Part shown: positions 27,185 to 36,040 of the stretch, piece after piece
Position numbering within the stretch: the first letter of the stretch is position 1
Layout of the letters: each line of letters begins with the position of its first letter
Notes under the pieces: generated by a model
Database searches by the model: none
Told to the model about the DNA's origin: nothing
Seen by the model: the letters and a program-made list of their open reading frames with translations, nothing else
Assembly (NCBI GenBank): GCA_022794055.1
Contig: JAAWEA010000057.1
Span: 1 to 51,404 of the forward strand
Reading direction: 5' to 3'
Length of the DNA: 51,404 bases
Source of the DNA: Clostridia bacterium
Lineage (GTDB): Bacteria; Bacillota; Clostridia; TANB77; CAG-508
Made by a program: the position numbers and the translations under genes

Positions 27185-27208
27185 AATACTTCCTCTCTTT
27201 CTTTTGTA

Positions 27209-27303
27209 TTTTTGTTCTTATATATTATCACATCAATTTTAAAAAGTACACATTTATTTTAAAATTTTGACAAAAACGGACTTTTTATATATGAGAACAA
27301 AAA
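27209..27303. repeat. Inverted-repeat element upstream of the DUF308 gene
   Basis: Outer arms 27209-27225 and 27287-27303 are 17 bases long and complementary except for one G-T pair (TTTTTGTTCTTATATAT against ATATATGAGAACAAAAA). Inner arms AAAAAGT (27241-27247) and ACTTTTT (27280-27286) extend the stem. The right arm overlaps the left base of the rpmF terminator. It may be a leader RNA structure of the DUF308 gene or a small mobile palindrome. Confidence 0.45.
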
Positions 27304-27327
27304 AATAGCACATTTAATGTGCTATTT
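27303..27327 (-). terminator. Terminator after rpmF
   Basis: AAATAGCACA (27303-27312) and TGTGCTATTT (27318-27327) form a 10-bp stem; on the minus strand it is followed by a T-run. It lies 8 bases behind the rpmF stop. Confidence 0.8.
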
Positions 27328-27334
27328 CTTTAAT

Positions 27335-27526
27335 TTATGCGTTTTCTGTTTCTTTTTTTGCTACTACTTGTTTTCCATCATAATACCCACAACTTTGACA
27401 AACTCTATGTGGCATTATAGGTTCGTGGCAATTTGGACATGTTGAAAATTTAGGTTGTTCTTTTTTCCAAGTTGATCTTTTTGAATGTGTTCTTGCTTTT
27501 GACCATCTTCTTTTTGGTTGTGCCAT
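27335..27526 (-). CDS. rpmF: 50S ribosomal protein L32
   Basis: A 63-residue basic ribosomal protein. The N-terminus MAQPKRRWSKARTHSKRS and a zinc ribbon with two CxxC pairs (CPNC, CQSC) are diagnostic; this is the zinc-binding form. Ribosome site AAGGAGGGAT. It is monocistronic here, with its own consensus promoter and terminator, rather than linked to the fatty-acid genes (fapR-plsX) or a DUF177 gene as in many Firmicutes. Confidence 0.97.
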   Translation of the reverse strand: MAQPKRRWSKARTHSKRSTWKKEQPKFSTCPNCHEPIMPHRVCQSCGYYDGKQVVAKKETENA

Positions 27527-27596
27527 CTCTATCCCTCCTTGTTTTTAAAGATATATGTTTATATCTATTTCATTTTTTCTCTTTTTGCACTATAAA

Positions 27597-27625
27597 ATTA
27601 TACAAGTATTTTTTGTTTTTGTCAA
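27597..27625 (-). promoter_or_regulatory. Consensus promoter of rpmF
   Basis: On the minus strand TTGACA (27625-27620), 17 bases, TATAAT (27602-27597). A full match to the sigma-A consensus, with about a 70-base leader. Confidence 0.85.
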
Positions 27626-27650
27626 CTATTTCCTTAATGTAATTATAAAA

Positions 27651-28223
27651 TCATATTCTACTATTATCTATGTAATCAATACAATACTTTTTATATAAGC
27701 TTTTAACATTTCTTTTAGTTAGTACTTTTTTAATACCTTCTTTACTAACTTGTGTAGGAAAATCTGTTATAAGTTCTTTTATTTGATTATTTACCATAAT
27801 ATTTTTTCTTTCATTAAGCCAATATTCTAATTCAAATTCTTTAGTCCATTTTTTACCTTCATAAATAATACCTGCTGCTAATTTATCACATAACATTTCA
27901 GCTATATAAGGATATGGTATTATTGGTAGTATTGGTTTTCCATCTGGTCCATTTAAATCAATCCAATAATCAGAATGATGTTTATTACGTCCTTTATGAT
28001 GTAGCCAAGCTTCTGAATATCCTTTATCCCTTTTACAATCTATTATTGGTGAATGTTTTCCATTAAAATATTTTACACTTTCCCAAAATTCTGTTGGTGA
28101 AAATTTTGACAGGTCATGAACAAATCCTCTCCAAGGTATTCCTACCCTACAACATAACTTAAAAACAACCCATTTATGTCTTATAATTACACTAAAATGT
28201 TTTATTACATTTTTTAGGTACAT
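27651..28223 (-). CDS. DUF5662 family protein
   Basis: A 190-residue protein rich in His, Trp and Lys. The segment FVHDLSKFSPTEF near 34-46 and the AWLHHKGRNKHHSDYW stretch near 72-87 (several His/Asp that could bind metal) identify the DUF5662 family, which is widespread in Firmicutes and phages and has no known activity. It may be an HD-like hydrolase by motif resemblance only. A TAGGAGATG site precedes the ATG. It follows the acidic coiled-coil gene by 31 bases, probably in one operon. Confidence 0.7.
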   Translation of the reverse strand: MYLKNVIKHFSVIIRHKWVVFKLCCRVGIPWRGFVHDLSKFSPTEFWESVKYFNGKHSPIIDCKRDKGYSEAWLHHKGRNKHHSDYWIDLNGPDGKPILPIIPYPYIAEMLCDKLAAGIIYEGKKWTKEFELEYWLNERKNIMVNNQIKELITDFPTQVSKEGIKKVLTKRNVKSLYKKYCIDYIDNSRI

Positions 28224-28254
28224 TTAATTCATCTCCTATTACTTTCTTAACCTG

Positions 28255-29928
28255 CTATTTAAAGAATTTATTTAACAATCCTTTTCCTTTTTTATTATCT
28301 TTTGATGTACTAATTTCTTCTTTATTATAATCGTCATAATCTTTTTCATCTTCAAACTCTTCATATTCATCGTACTCGTCATCATCTTCAAATTCTTCAT
28401 ATTCGTCATCATATTCATCATATTCGCTGTATTCATTGTAACTATCATTTTCTTCTACAATATCTTTGTAATCATCATCATATTCGTCATACTTATCATC
28501 TGAGTTTTCTAGATTTTCCTCAATAATACCACTTTCTTTATATATATCAAATTCTGTTCCCTCTTCATTTTCATACTCACTATCTTCATATTCCCCATAT
28601 TCGTTATCAGTATTTTGAGGTTTATTATAATCACTATAAGGAGAATCTATATCATCTTCATCATCATATTCATCTTTTACATAAGCACCTTCATATATAC
28701 CAAAAATATTATCTTGAGGTTGTAATATTTCTTGTTCTTGTTCAATATCTTCTAATTTATATTCTGATAAATCTTTTTCGAATTTTTCGCTTACTTCTTT
28801 TTGGAATACATCATAAATGTTTCTAATTTCGTCTATTCTCCAATAATTTGGATTTATTATAGTTCCTGTCTTAATATTTATTCCATTAACTTCTTGTTCA
28901 AAATTCCTAATTTTTTTATTCATATTTTTTAAATAATCTTTATTATATAATTCACTATAAGATTTTTTAGATGATTTATTAGCAATTTCTTTCATTATTA
29001 ATTTATATAGATTATTAATTTGTTCAATATCTGTTTCAAAGTCTTTACAAGCTTCGCTCATTAGTTGATCATGATTTTTCTTTCCATTAATTGCAGTCAT
29101 TCTTTCATTATCAAGAAAACTTACTATATAATTTTTTTCTGCACCTAAAAATGACAATTTTACACTAACATCTCTTAATATTTTTGTATACTTATCAATT
29201 TTTAATTCTTCTCTAGCAATTTCACCTAATACTCTTTTACTTCTTTCATAGATTAATATGTAACTTTCTGCTTCTTTTTTTGCAATTTCTTTTCTTTGCA
29301 TTACAGCATCACTCATTACTTGATAATTAAATGGTACTCTTTCATCTTTTCCATTTTCTATCATTATGTCTATAATTTCTTCTTCCTCTTCTGTGTTGAT
29401 AAAATCTTTTATTCTTCTTAAAGTTGATACTTCTATTTCAGCTAAATCTTTTGTCATTTTTTCTATAATTTGTAAATGATTTTTTTCTTGTACTCTTCTA
29501 TTTCTTGATTGTTGATTTCTTTGTTTTTGTTTATTAGTAAAATCTTTAAAAGATACAATAAAGCTTTCTCTTAGTTCTTCTAATTTATCATTATTGATAT
29601 CTATTGTTTCTTCTATTTTTTTTAATGCTCGTTCTATATCTTCTGGTTCTTGATCTAAACTATTAAATAATTGATTTCTTTCTTCTTCTAATTTTAAATT
29701 TGATTGATATAATTTTTTCTGTTCTTGTTGAATAATACGAATACTATTTGCTACATCATCAAAGTCATTAATGATTTCTTCTTCTTCTGTTATCATATCT
29801 TGATATTTTTGTGTTTCTTCAACTAGCTCTTTATAGTTTTCAAATATTGTCCTTAAATTTATTTTTTTGTCTAGCCCAAAGATTTCACTAAAATACTTTT
29901 CAAGAACTGTTGCACTTCTTTCATACAT
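28255..29928 (-). CDS. Coiled-coil protein with Asp/Glu/Tyr-rich tail
   Basis: A 557-residue protein of no recognised family. Residues 1-390 are almost all charged helix, with several coiled-coil stretches (about 35-150, 180-260, 300-330). Residues about 415-545 form a long acidic low-complexity tail of repeated DEY, EYE and EFED units, with about one Tyr per five residues. The last residues are basic and hydrophobic (KGLLNKFFK), which could act as a short amphipathic membrane or partner anchor. No signal peptide, so it is cytoplasmic. AGGAGG lies before the ATG. It precedes the DUF5662 gene. A structural or scaffold role is a guess. Confidence 0.6.
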   Translation of the reverse strand: MYERSATVLEKYFSEIFGLDKKINLRTIFENYKELVEETQKYQDMITEEEEIINDFDDVANSIRIIQQEQKKLYQSNLKLEEERNQLFNSLDQEPEDIERALKKIEETIDINNDKLEELRESFIVSFKDFTNKQKQRNQQSRNRRVQEKNHLQIIEKMTKDLAEIEVSTLRRIKDFINTEEEEEIIDIMIENGKDERVPFNYQVMSDAVMQRKEIAKKEAESYILIYERSKRVLGEIAREELKIDKYTKILRDVSVKLSFLGAEKNYIVSFLDNERMTAINGKKNHDQLMSEACKDFETDIEQINNLYKLIMKEIANKSSKKSYSELYNKDYLKNMNKKIRNFEQEVNGINIKTGTIINPNYWRIDEIRNIYDVFQKEVSEKFEKDLSEYKLEDIEQEQEILQPQDNIFGIYEGAYVKDEYDDEDDIDSPYSDYNKPQNTDNEYGEYEDSEYENEEGTEFDIYKESGIIEENLENSDDKYDEYDDDYKDIVEENDSYNEYSEYDEYDDEYEEFEDDDEYDEYEEFEDEKDYDDYNKEEISTSKDNKKGKGLLNKFFK

Positions 29929-29971
29929 ATTGGGTTCCTCCTATTTCAATCTTACCTCAATTATTTTATAT

Positions 29972-30000
29972 ATTTTATCATTTATAGCAAAAAATAACAA
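29972..30000 (-). promoter_or_regulatory. Probable promoter of the coiled-coil gene
   Basis: On the minus strand TTGTTA (30000-29995), 17-base spacer, TAAAAT (29977-29972), 43 bases before the ATG. Confidence 0.45.
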
Positions 30001-30039
30001 GTTTTTTGATTAATTTTCATATTTTTCTTCTATTATATT

Positions 30040-31185
30040 TTATAATTTAACAATTTTTTCCCATTCTAAATTTTCTTTTCCAAAATGTCCATAGTTTGTT
30101 GTTTGTTTATATATTGGGTTTTGTAGTTTTAAATAATTTATTATTCCTCTTGGTGTTAAATCAAATTTTTCATTTATTTTATCTACAATTTCATTTTCTG
30201 GAATTGTTGATGTGTTAAAAGTATCTACATATATAGATATTGGTTTTGCTACTCCAATAGCATAAGAAAGCTGAATTTCACATTTTTTTGCATACCCATT
30301 TGCTACTATATTTTTTGCTAAATGTCTTGCCATATAACATGCTGACCTGTCTACTTTGCTTGGATCTTTTCCAGAAAATGCTCCTCCACCATGTCTTGCA
30401 TATCCTCCATAAGTATCTACTATAATTTTTCTTCCTGTTAGTCCACTATCTCCTAGTGGTCCTCCTATAACAAATCTTCCTGTTGGATTTATATAATATT
30501 TCGTATTTTCATCTAATAATTCATTTGGTACAACATAGTTAATTACTTTTTCTTTAATATCTTTTTTTAGAGTTTCTAAATCAACATCTGCATTGTGCTG
30601 AGTTGATAAAACAATTGTGTGAACTCTAACTGGTGTATTTCCTTCATACTCTACTGTTACTTGTGTTTTTCCATCTGGTCTTAAATAATCGATTATATTT
30701 TGCTTTCTTACTTCTGTTAGCCTTTTTGAAAGTTTATGCGCTAAATAGATTGGCATTGGCATAAAGTTTTCTGTTTCATCAGTTGCAAAACCAAACATTA
30801 TTCCTTGGTCTCCAGCACCTTCTGAAGCAACATCTTCTCCTTCTTTGTCTTCTAATGACTTATCTACTCCTAAGGCAATATCTGGTGATTGTTTTGATAT
30901 ATTTACACTAATTTTACAAGTTCTATAATCAATATCTAATTCACTATTGTCATATCCAACTTCTTTTATTGTATTTCTTACAATCTTTTCTATATCTATT
31001 CCTTCTGCTTTTGATGTAATTTCTCCTGTTATTATTATTTCTCCTTTTCCTGCTACAGTTTCACATGCTACTCTTGCATTTTCATCTTCTGCTAAATAAC
31101 TATCCAATACACTATCTGATATAAAATCACATAATTTGTCTGGATGCCCTTCAGTTACACTTTCTGATGTGAATAATTTTCTCAT
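30040..31185 (-). CDS. metK: S-adenosylmethionine synthetase
   Basis: A 381-residue enzyme that makes SAM from methionine and ATP. Diagnostic segments: [18 protein letters not shown] at residues 6-23, [15 protein letters not shown] (about 117-131) and the phosphate loop [16 protein letters not shown] (about 256-271). Length is typical. Ribosome site AAGGAG. It is under a SAM-I riboswitch with a terminator and a perfect promoter, so it is switched off when SAM is plentiful. Confidence 0.98.
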   Translation of the reverse strand: MRKLFTSESVTEGHPDKLCDFISDSVLDSYLAEDENARVACETVAGKGEIIITGEITSKAEGIDIEKIVRNTIKEVGYDNSELDIDYRTCKISVNISKQSPDIALGVDKSLEDKEGEDVASEGAGDQGIMFGFATDETENFMPMPIYLAHKLSKRLTEVRKQNIIDYLRPDGKTQVTVEYEGNTPVRVHTIVLSTQHNADVDLETLKKDIKEKVINYVVPNELLDENTKYYINPTGRFVIGGPLGDSGLTGRKIIVDTYGGYARHGGGAFSGKDPSKVDRSACYMARHLAKNIVANGYAKKCEIQLSYAIGVAKPISIYVDTFNTSTIPENEIVDKINEKFDLTPRGIINYLKLQNPIYKQTTNYGHFGKENLEWEKIVKL

Positions 31186-31282
31186 TTTTTACTCCTTCTT
31201 TCTTTTTTATTTTATATGTTTCAAGATTTTATATTTTTATAGTATTATTGGTATTGCAAAATCTTTGCTTTTATCATAAACA

Positions 31283-31306
31283 AAAACCTTTGCTTGTGCA
31301 AAGGTT
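31283..31306 (-). terminator. Riboswitch expression-platform terminator
   Basis: On the minus strand AACCTTTGC (31306-31298) and GCAAAGGTT (31293-31285) form a perfect 9-bp stem followed by TTTG and further T bases. It lies between the SAM aptamer and metK and would stop transcription when SAM is bound. Confidence 0.85.
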
Positions 31307-31426
31307 GATAATCCAGTTTTGAAAAGCATCACTCAAAGCCTTTGCTTTGTCGGTGTTAGCACCTTGCTTTTTTTTGCAGGTTGCTGTGGAGTCATTAAGC
31401 CGATTCTCTCGTCCACTCTTGATAAC
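31307..31426 (-). promoter_or_regulatory. SAM-I (S-box) riboswitch aptamer
   Basis: On the minus strand, starting at 31426: GTTATCAAGAGTGG, then GACGAGAGAATCGGC, TTAATGACTCCACAGCAACC, and a P3 stem CCTGC...GCAAGG followed by TGCTAACACCGAC. This order matches the S-box core (TTATCAAGAG, ATGA, GCAACC, GTGCTAA). The P4 helix AAAGC-GGCTTT follows. The boundary on the 3' side is approximate. It precedes metK, a standard target. Confidence 0.92.
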
Positions 31427-31437
31427 ATATTGTAGTT

Positions 31438-31466
31438 ATTATAGTTTTTTTCTGTTATTTTGTCAA
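31438..31466 (-). promoter_or_regulatory. metK promoter
   Basis: On the minus strand TTGACA (31466-31461), 17-base spacer, TATAAT (31443-31438). Transcription would begin just before the aptamer. Confidence 0.85.
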
Positions 31467-31517
31467 TAGTCCTTTTTTATTTTTTTTAAATTTTCTTTTA
31501 TAAAATAATGTTTCATA

Positions 31518-31937
31518 TCATATAAAATCTTCAATTTTAGCTCCTTCTATTTTGTATATTCTAAACCAATGACACCAATCATCTGTACTTAATACATATA
31601 ATCTAATTTGTTTTCCGTTTTCATTTTTAATATATATTACTGAGTTACCTAATCTCTCAGAATTATAATATCCATTTTTCTTAAATACATTATCATAAAT
31701 ATAGTTATGTCTACCAATAAAAATAGATTTATCATTTTCATTTTGTTCTACTGTAAAACCTTTACTTAAGTGAAAATATACAGCAATAGTTTTTGGAAGC
31801 TCTTTAATACTATAGCCATACTCTTTTAGATAATATTTTATATTAATTACTGTAAATACGAAATAAGCAAGAAATAAAAATGCAAATAAAATTATAACTT
31901 TTTTATAAATTCCATTCAATATTATTTTATTATCCAT
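31518..31937 (-). CDS. Hypothetical membrane-anchored protein
   Basis: A 139-residue protein with one N-terminal membrane segment (about 13-33) and a small extracytoplasmic domain with aromatic residues and a TDDWCHWFRIYKI stretch near its end. I do not recognise the family. AAAGGAG precedes the ATG. It is read leftward and is divergent from uvrB; the metK promoter lies about 50 bases beyond its stop. Codon use is normal for the window. Confidence 0.6.
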   Translation of the reverse strand: MDNKIILNGIYKKVIILFAFLFLAYFVFTVINIKYYLKEYGYSIKELPKTIAVYFHLSKGFTVEQNENDKSIFIGRHNYIYDNVFKKNGYYNSERLGNSVIYIKNENGKQIRLYVLSTDDWCHWFRIYKIEGAKIEDFI

Positions 31938-32097
31938 TACAATCTCCTTTAATTACTACTTTTGAGGACAATTAATTTTTTTATTAGCTTTGTTTAAAAA
32001 AAATATATCCCATAATAAATTACTAATATTATTTACATTATATAATAATAAGTAGATAATTTCAATAATCATACTTTTGCACTCTCACAACTCTTCC

Positions 32098-32126
32098 TTG
32101 TTTTTTAGCCTGTTTTATGTTATAAT
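32098..32126 (+). promoter_or_regulatory. uvrB promoter
   Basis: TTGTTT (32098-32103), 17-base spacer, TATAAT (32121-32126). It leaves a leader of about 135 bases. No LexA-like box was found here, which is unusual for a Firmicutes uvrB. Confidence 0.6.
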
Positions 32127-32146
32127 TTCCTAGAAAAAAGCAATTT

Positions 32147-32242
32147 AAGATTATTTTGTGTTATTTTGTTAGAAAGGTGAGAAAAGGTTACTTTTATTCA
32201 TGTAATGAAAATTCTCTACCACATTTTTCCAAAAATAATCTT
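32147..32242 (+). ncRNA. Candidate structured leader RNA of uvrB
   Basis: AAGATTATTTT (32147-32157) is perfectly complementary to AAAATAATCTT (32232-32242). Inside lie further pairings: GTG (32158-32160) with CAC (32220-32222), GGTGAGA near 32176 with TCTCTACC near 32213, and TTAC with GTAA around a small loop. The result is a closed multi-helix leader between promoter and start codon. It matches no class I recognise and may be a regulatory RNA. Confidence 0.35.
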
Positions 32243-32269
32243 TAAAATTTTAGTAGATTGGAGAAACAA

Positions 32270-34226
32270 ATGTTTAAATTACATTCAAATTATAAACCAA
32301 CTGGAGATCAACCAAAAGCAATAAAATATTTAGTAAATCGGAATAACTCAAGGCGAGAAATTTCAGACGCTTCTAGGAGTTACAGGTTCTGGAAAGACCT
32401 TCACAATGGCTAATATAATAGAGCAAGTTCAGAAGCCTACATTAGTGTTAGCACACAATAAAACTTTAGCTGGTCAACTTTATTCGGAGTTCAAAGAATT
32501 CTTCCCTGAGAATGCAGTTGAGTATTTCGTCAGTTATTATGACTATTACCAACCAGAAAGTTATATTCCCTCTTCTGATACTTATATAGAAAAAGATTCC
32601 TCAATCAATGATGAAATTGATAAACTTCGCCACTCTGCAACAGCATCTTTATTTGAAACAAAAGATGTTATTATTGTAGCATCTGTTTCTTGCATTTATG
32701 GTTTAGGAGATCCAATTGACTATGAAAATATGATTGTTTCTTTAAGACCTGGTATGCAAAAAACAAGAGAAGAAATAATGAAAAAATTAATTTATATGCA
32801 ATATTCTAGGAATGAAATAGATTTTAAAAGAGGAACATTTAGAGCAAAAGGTGATATTTTAGAAATCTATCCTTCTGACACTAGTGAATCTGCTATCCGT
32901 GTTGAATTTTGGGGTGATGAAGTTGAAAAAATTCATGAAATAAATCCATTAACAGGAAAACCAATTGCTCAAAGAAAGCATGTTATGGTATTCCCTAATT
33001 CTCACTATGTAACAACATCAGATAAAATGGAAAAAGCTTTAATTACCATAGAAGAAGAATTACAAGAACGCATAAAATATTTTAAAGATAATAATAAATT
33101 GATAGAAGCACAAAGAATTGATGAAAGAACAAATTTTGATATGGAAATGATGAAAGAAACTGGCTTTTGTCAAGGAATAGAAAATTATTCAAGACATATT
33201 AGTGGTAGACCTTCTGGTTCTCCCCCATTTACTTTATTTGACTATTTGCCAGATGACTTTCTTTTATTAATTGACGAATCTCATGCAACAATCCCTCAAG
33301 TAAGAGCCATGTACAATGGAGACCATGCAAGAAAAGAATCACTAATAAATTATGGCTTTCGTTTACCTTCTGCCTTCGACAATAGACCTTTACGTTTTGA
33401 GGAATTTGAAAAGAAAATAAATCAAGTTATTTTTGTTAGTGCAACACCAGCAGACTACGAAAAAGAACATTCTAAAGAAAATGTTGTTGAACAAATTATC
33501 AGACCAACTGGACTTTTAGATCCTAAAATAGAAGTAAAACCTGTTACAAATCAAATTGATGATTTAATTGAGCAAATTAGTATTCGTATAGAAAAACATG
33601 AAAGGGTTTTAGTTACAACTTTAACTAAAAAAATGGCTGAAGATTTAACATCATACTTACAAAGTTTAGATATTAAAGTAAATTATATGCACTCAGATAT
33701 TAAAGCTTTAGAAAGAATGGAAATTATACGTAATTTACGTCTTGGTGAATTTGATGTACTAGTTGGAATTAATCTTTTAAGAGAAGGTTTAGATATTCCA
33801 GAAGTCTCTCTAGTTGCAATTTTAGATGCTGATAAAGAAGGATTTTTACGTTCTGAACGTTCTTTAATTCAAACAATTGGACGTGCTGCTAGAAATACAA
33901 ATGGTACTGTTATTATGTATGCCGATGAATTAACCGACTCTATGGAAAAAGCAATTACTGAAACAAACAGAAGAAGAAAAATTCAAGAAGAATACAATCT
34001 AAAAAATGATATTACACCAACAACTATATCAAAATCTGTTCGTGATACAATCAGTATTACTAAACAAGAAGATATTAGTGTTGAGTATAAAACAGAAAAT
34101 GCAGATGATATTAAAAATACTATTTCAGAATTAACAGATGAAATGCTTAAATATGCTACTTCTATGGAATTCGAAAAAGCTGCTGAAATTAGGGATAAAA
34201 TTAAAGAATTAGAAAAACTTTTATAA
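32270..34226 (+). CDS. uvrB: Excinuclease ABC subunit B, interrupted by +1 frameshift
   Basis: UvrB, the damage-verification helicase of nucleotide excision repair. The true N-terminus is at 32270 ([18 protein letters not shown]), behind TTGGAGA. After LVN at codon 23 an extra C at 32339 breaks the frame as an in-frame CGG; without it the sequence continues [20 protein letters not shown] without loss. The rest is intact: Walker A, the beta-hairpin region [12 protein letters not shown], helicase motifs to QTIGRAARN, and a C-terminal UVR domain ([10 protein letters not shown]). The corrected protein has 651 residues, typical length. The first possible restart at 32406 would lose the Walker A loop. 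uvrA is not adjacent. Confidence 0.93.
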
Positions 34227-34278
34227 CAATAGAAATTATCTCCTTTTTTGAACATTTTATATTTTAAAAATAGAAAAA

Positions 34279-34316
34279 AGCCTATTGCAAAAATTAAAAT
34301 GCAATAGGCTTTTCTT
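34279..34316. terminator. Bidirectional terminator
   Basis: AAGCCTATTGC (34279-34289) and GCAATAGGCTT (34301-34311) form a perfect 11-bp stem with A-run on the left and TTCTTTT on the right, between the convergent uvrB and the orphan gene. Confidence 0.88.
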
Positions 34317-34336
34317 TTCAAAAGGATACCTTCTTA

Positions 34337-34663
34337 TTATCTTCCGTCAAATTCACGCTCAAGCTGTGTGTTTTCAAAGAAATTCCGCCGCAACTCCTTA
34401 TATGCCAAATCTTCTTCGAAGTTCCAGATTAAAAGATTTTGAGTTATTTCTCCACTTTTTTCTAAAATAAATCTGTTAACCTCTTCAGCCACTTTTTCTT
34501 CGTTAGTTACTAAACGCTCATTCAATTCTTCATATAACATTTGCATTTTGAAACCTTCCGATTCAAGTGTTGGAACTATTAGAATTCCCGTTAAAGTTGT
34601 TGAAAGCTTATATCTTCTCTGAGGTCCATCTGTTACACCGTTGTTAAAATTTTTCATTCCCAT
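34337..34663 (-). CDS. Hypothetical protein, foreign-looking orphan
   Basis: A 108-residue soluble protein of no recognised family, with a polar N-terminus (NNGVTDGPQRRYKLS), a central TGILIVPTLESEGF strand region and a charged helical C-terminus. The start at 34663 follows AAAGGAGAG; an ATG two codons on is the alternative. GC content is plainly above that of its neighbours, and it has two adjacent in-frame CGG codons (34390-34385), a codon nearly absent from native genes. It stands alone between terminators. Likely acquired by transfer. Confidence 0.6.
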   Translation of the reverse strand: MGMKNFNNGVTDGPQRRYKLSTTLTGILIVPTLESEGFKMQMLYEELNERLVTNEEKVAEEVNRFILEKSGEITQNLLIWNFEEDLAYKELRRNFFENTQLEREFDGR

Positions 34664-34755
34664 AAAAAAGCTCTCCTTTTTCTTATTTGCTATTTTTAAC
34701 ATTTGTTATACTTTATATTATACAATGCTTTTCAACTTTAGTCAAATACTGATAA

Positions 34756-34788
34756 TGACAATTACTTAAAAAATCCAAGTAATTGTCA
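34756..34788. terminator. Perfect 12-bp inverted repeat behind the ABC exporter operon
   Basis: TGACAATTACTT (34756-34767) and AAGTAATTGTCA (34777-34788) with a 9-base loop, 13 bases beyond the natB stop. The following T-run is poor, so it is a likely but not certain terminator. Confidence 0.5.
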
Positions 34789-34801
34789 CCTCTTAGCAAA
34801 A

Positions 34802-36040
34802 TTAACTATTCTTATCTTTATAAATTTTTAAAATATCAGAAAAACTCATTTTAGTGCCATAATTAAATATAGCATTTGAATATATTTTAATAGCAACTTG
34901 AGCAATAACTAAAATAGTAACTAACAAAATAGCAATTGAAATTAAAACATCTGTAGTACTAGCAATCCCCATCATTATTCTAAAAGGCATACAAAAAGGT
35001 GAAGAGATTGGAAGCATAGAAGCAAATACATTCAAATTACTTGTTGGATTCATCATAGTAAAATATGATAAATAAAATCCTACAACTGCCAAAATTGCAA
35101 CAGGGCCATTAGCTGATTGAATATCCTCTGGTTTGCTTACAGTTGAACCTGTTAAAGCATACAACAAAGCATAAGCTAAATAACCTAAAATAAAATAAAT
35201 AATTGTAACAATACCTAGATATGGTGTGATATTAGAAATATCTAAAACCGCATTTATCAACTCTGAATCTAAAAAAACTTTTGCGCTAAATATTGCTGTT
35301 GCAACAATTAAAATCATTTGTATCAATCCAACTATTCCAATTCCAATAGTTTTACCTAATACAATAGTTTTTGGAGTAGTTGATGTTACTAAAGTTTCCA
35401 TTATTTTTGATGTCTTTTCTGTTGTAATTGAACTTGATACTTGGTATGCACAAAAATAAATTGCATAGAATAACACAAGAGATAACAACATCATAGCAAA
35501 AATATTACCACTTGCTCTTTCTTCATTAGTTTGTTCTAAGCTAAACTCAAAATTAGGTGTAATTGATTGTAATTGTTCTTGAGTTAAGCCCAATTTATTA
35601 ATTTGCAAATTGCTATACATAGAATTAATTGCGGTTATAATATTATCTGGAACGCCTTTCATCATATTAGCATTTTCTACTATATAGCGTATTTGAACTT
35701 TATCGTCTATTTGTTCAATTATTATACTTGAATCTATTTCTTTTTCTTCAATTAACTTTTTAATATCTTCAAAACTTTTATTTTCAATTGTAATCTCATA
35801 ACCTAAATCAGTATTTTTTAATGTATCCAACTTGCCTTCAAAAACATTAGAAGAATCTACTATTAATAATTTTTCTGATGAAACATCTTCTCCATCAACT
35901 GATTTTATTATTTTAGGAACATTAAACCCAATTACAATTAATGCTAAAATAATTAATGTTGATATAATAAAAGATTTTCTTTTTAACATATCTTCCATTG
36001 TAAATTTTATAACTGTTTTTAAATCTTTCACTTTACTCAC
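34802..36040 (-). CDS. natB: ABC-2 type permease, NatB-like
   Basis: A 412-residue membrane subunit of an ABC exporter. One N-terminal membrane helix (about 20-42), a large extracytoplasmic domain (about 45-175) and five to six C-terminal helices fit the NatB/ABC2_membrane_3 family. NatAB exports Na+ in Bacillus; related systems export drugs or peptides. The start overlaps the end of the ATPase gene by 8 bases, so the two are translationally coupled and surely form one complex. Confidence 0.8.
   Translation of the reverse strand: MSKVKDLKTVIKFTMEDMLKRKSFIISTLIILALIVIGFNVPKIIKSVDGEDVSSEKLLIVDSSNVFEGKLDTLKNTDLGYEITIENKSFEDIKKLIEEKEIDSSIIIEQIDDKVQIRYIVENANMMKGVPDNIITAINSMYSNLQINKLGLTQEQLQSITPNFEFSLEQTNEERASGNIFAMMLLSLVLFYAIYFCAYQVSSSITTEKTSKIMETLVTSTTPKTIVLGKTIGIGIVGLIQMILIVATAIFSAKVFLDSELINAVLDISNITPYLGIVTIIYFILGYLAYALLYALTGSTVSKPEDIQSANGPVAILAVVGFYLSYFTMMNPTSNLNVFASMLPISSPFCMPFRIMMGIASTTDVLISIAILLVTILVIAQVAIKIYSNAIFNYGTKMSFSDILKIYKDKNS

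Noticed and set aside
32330..32345. Programmed -1 frameshift signals at the broken genes
   Set aside because: No X-XXY-YYZ slippery heptamer at the sites and the shift needed is +1.
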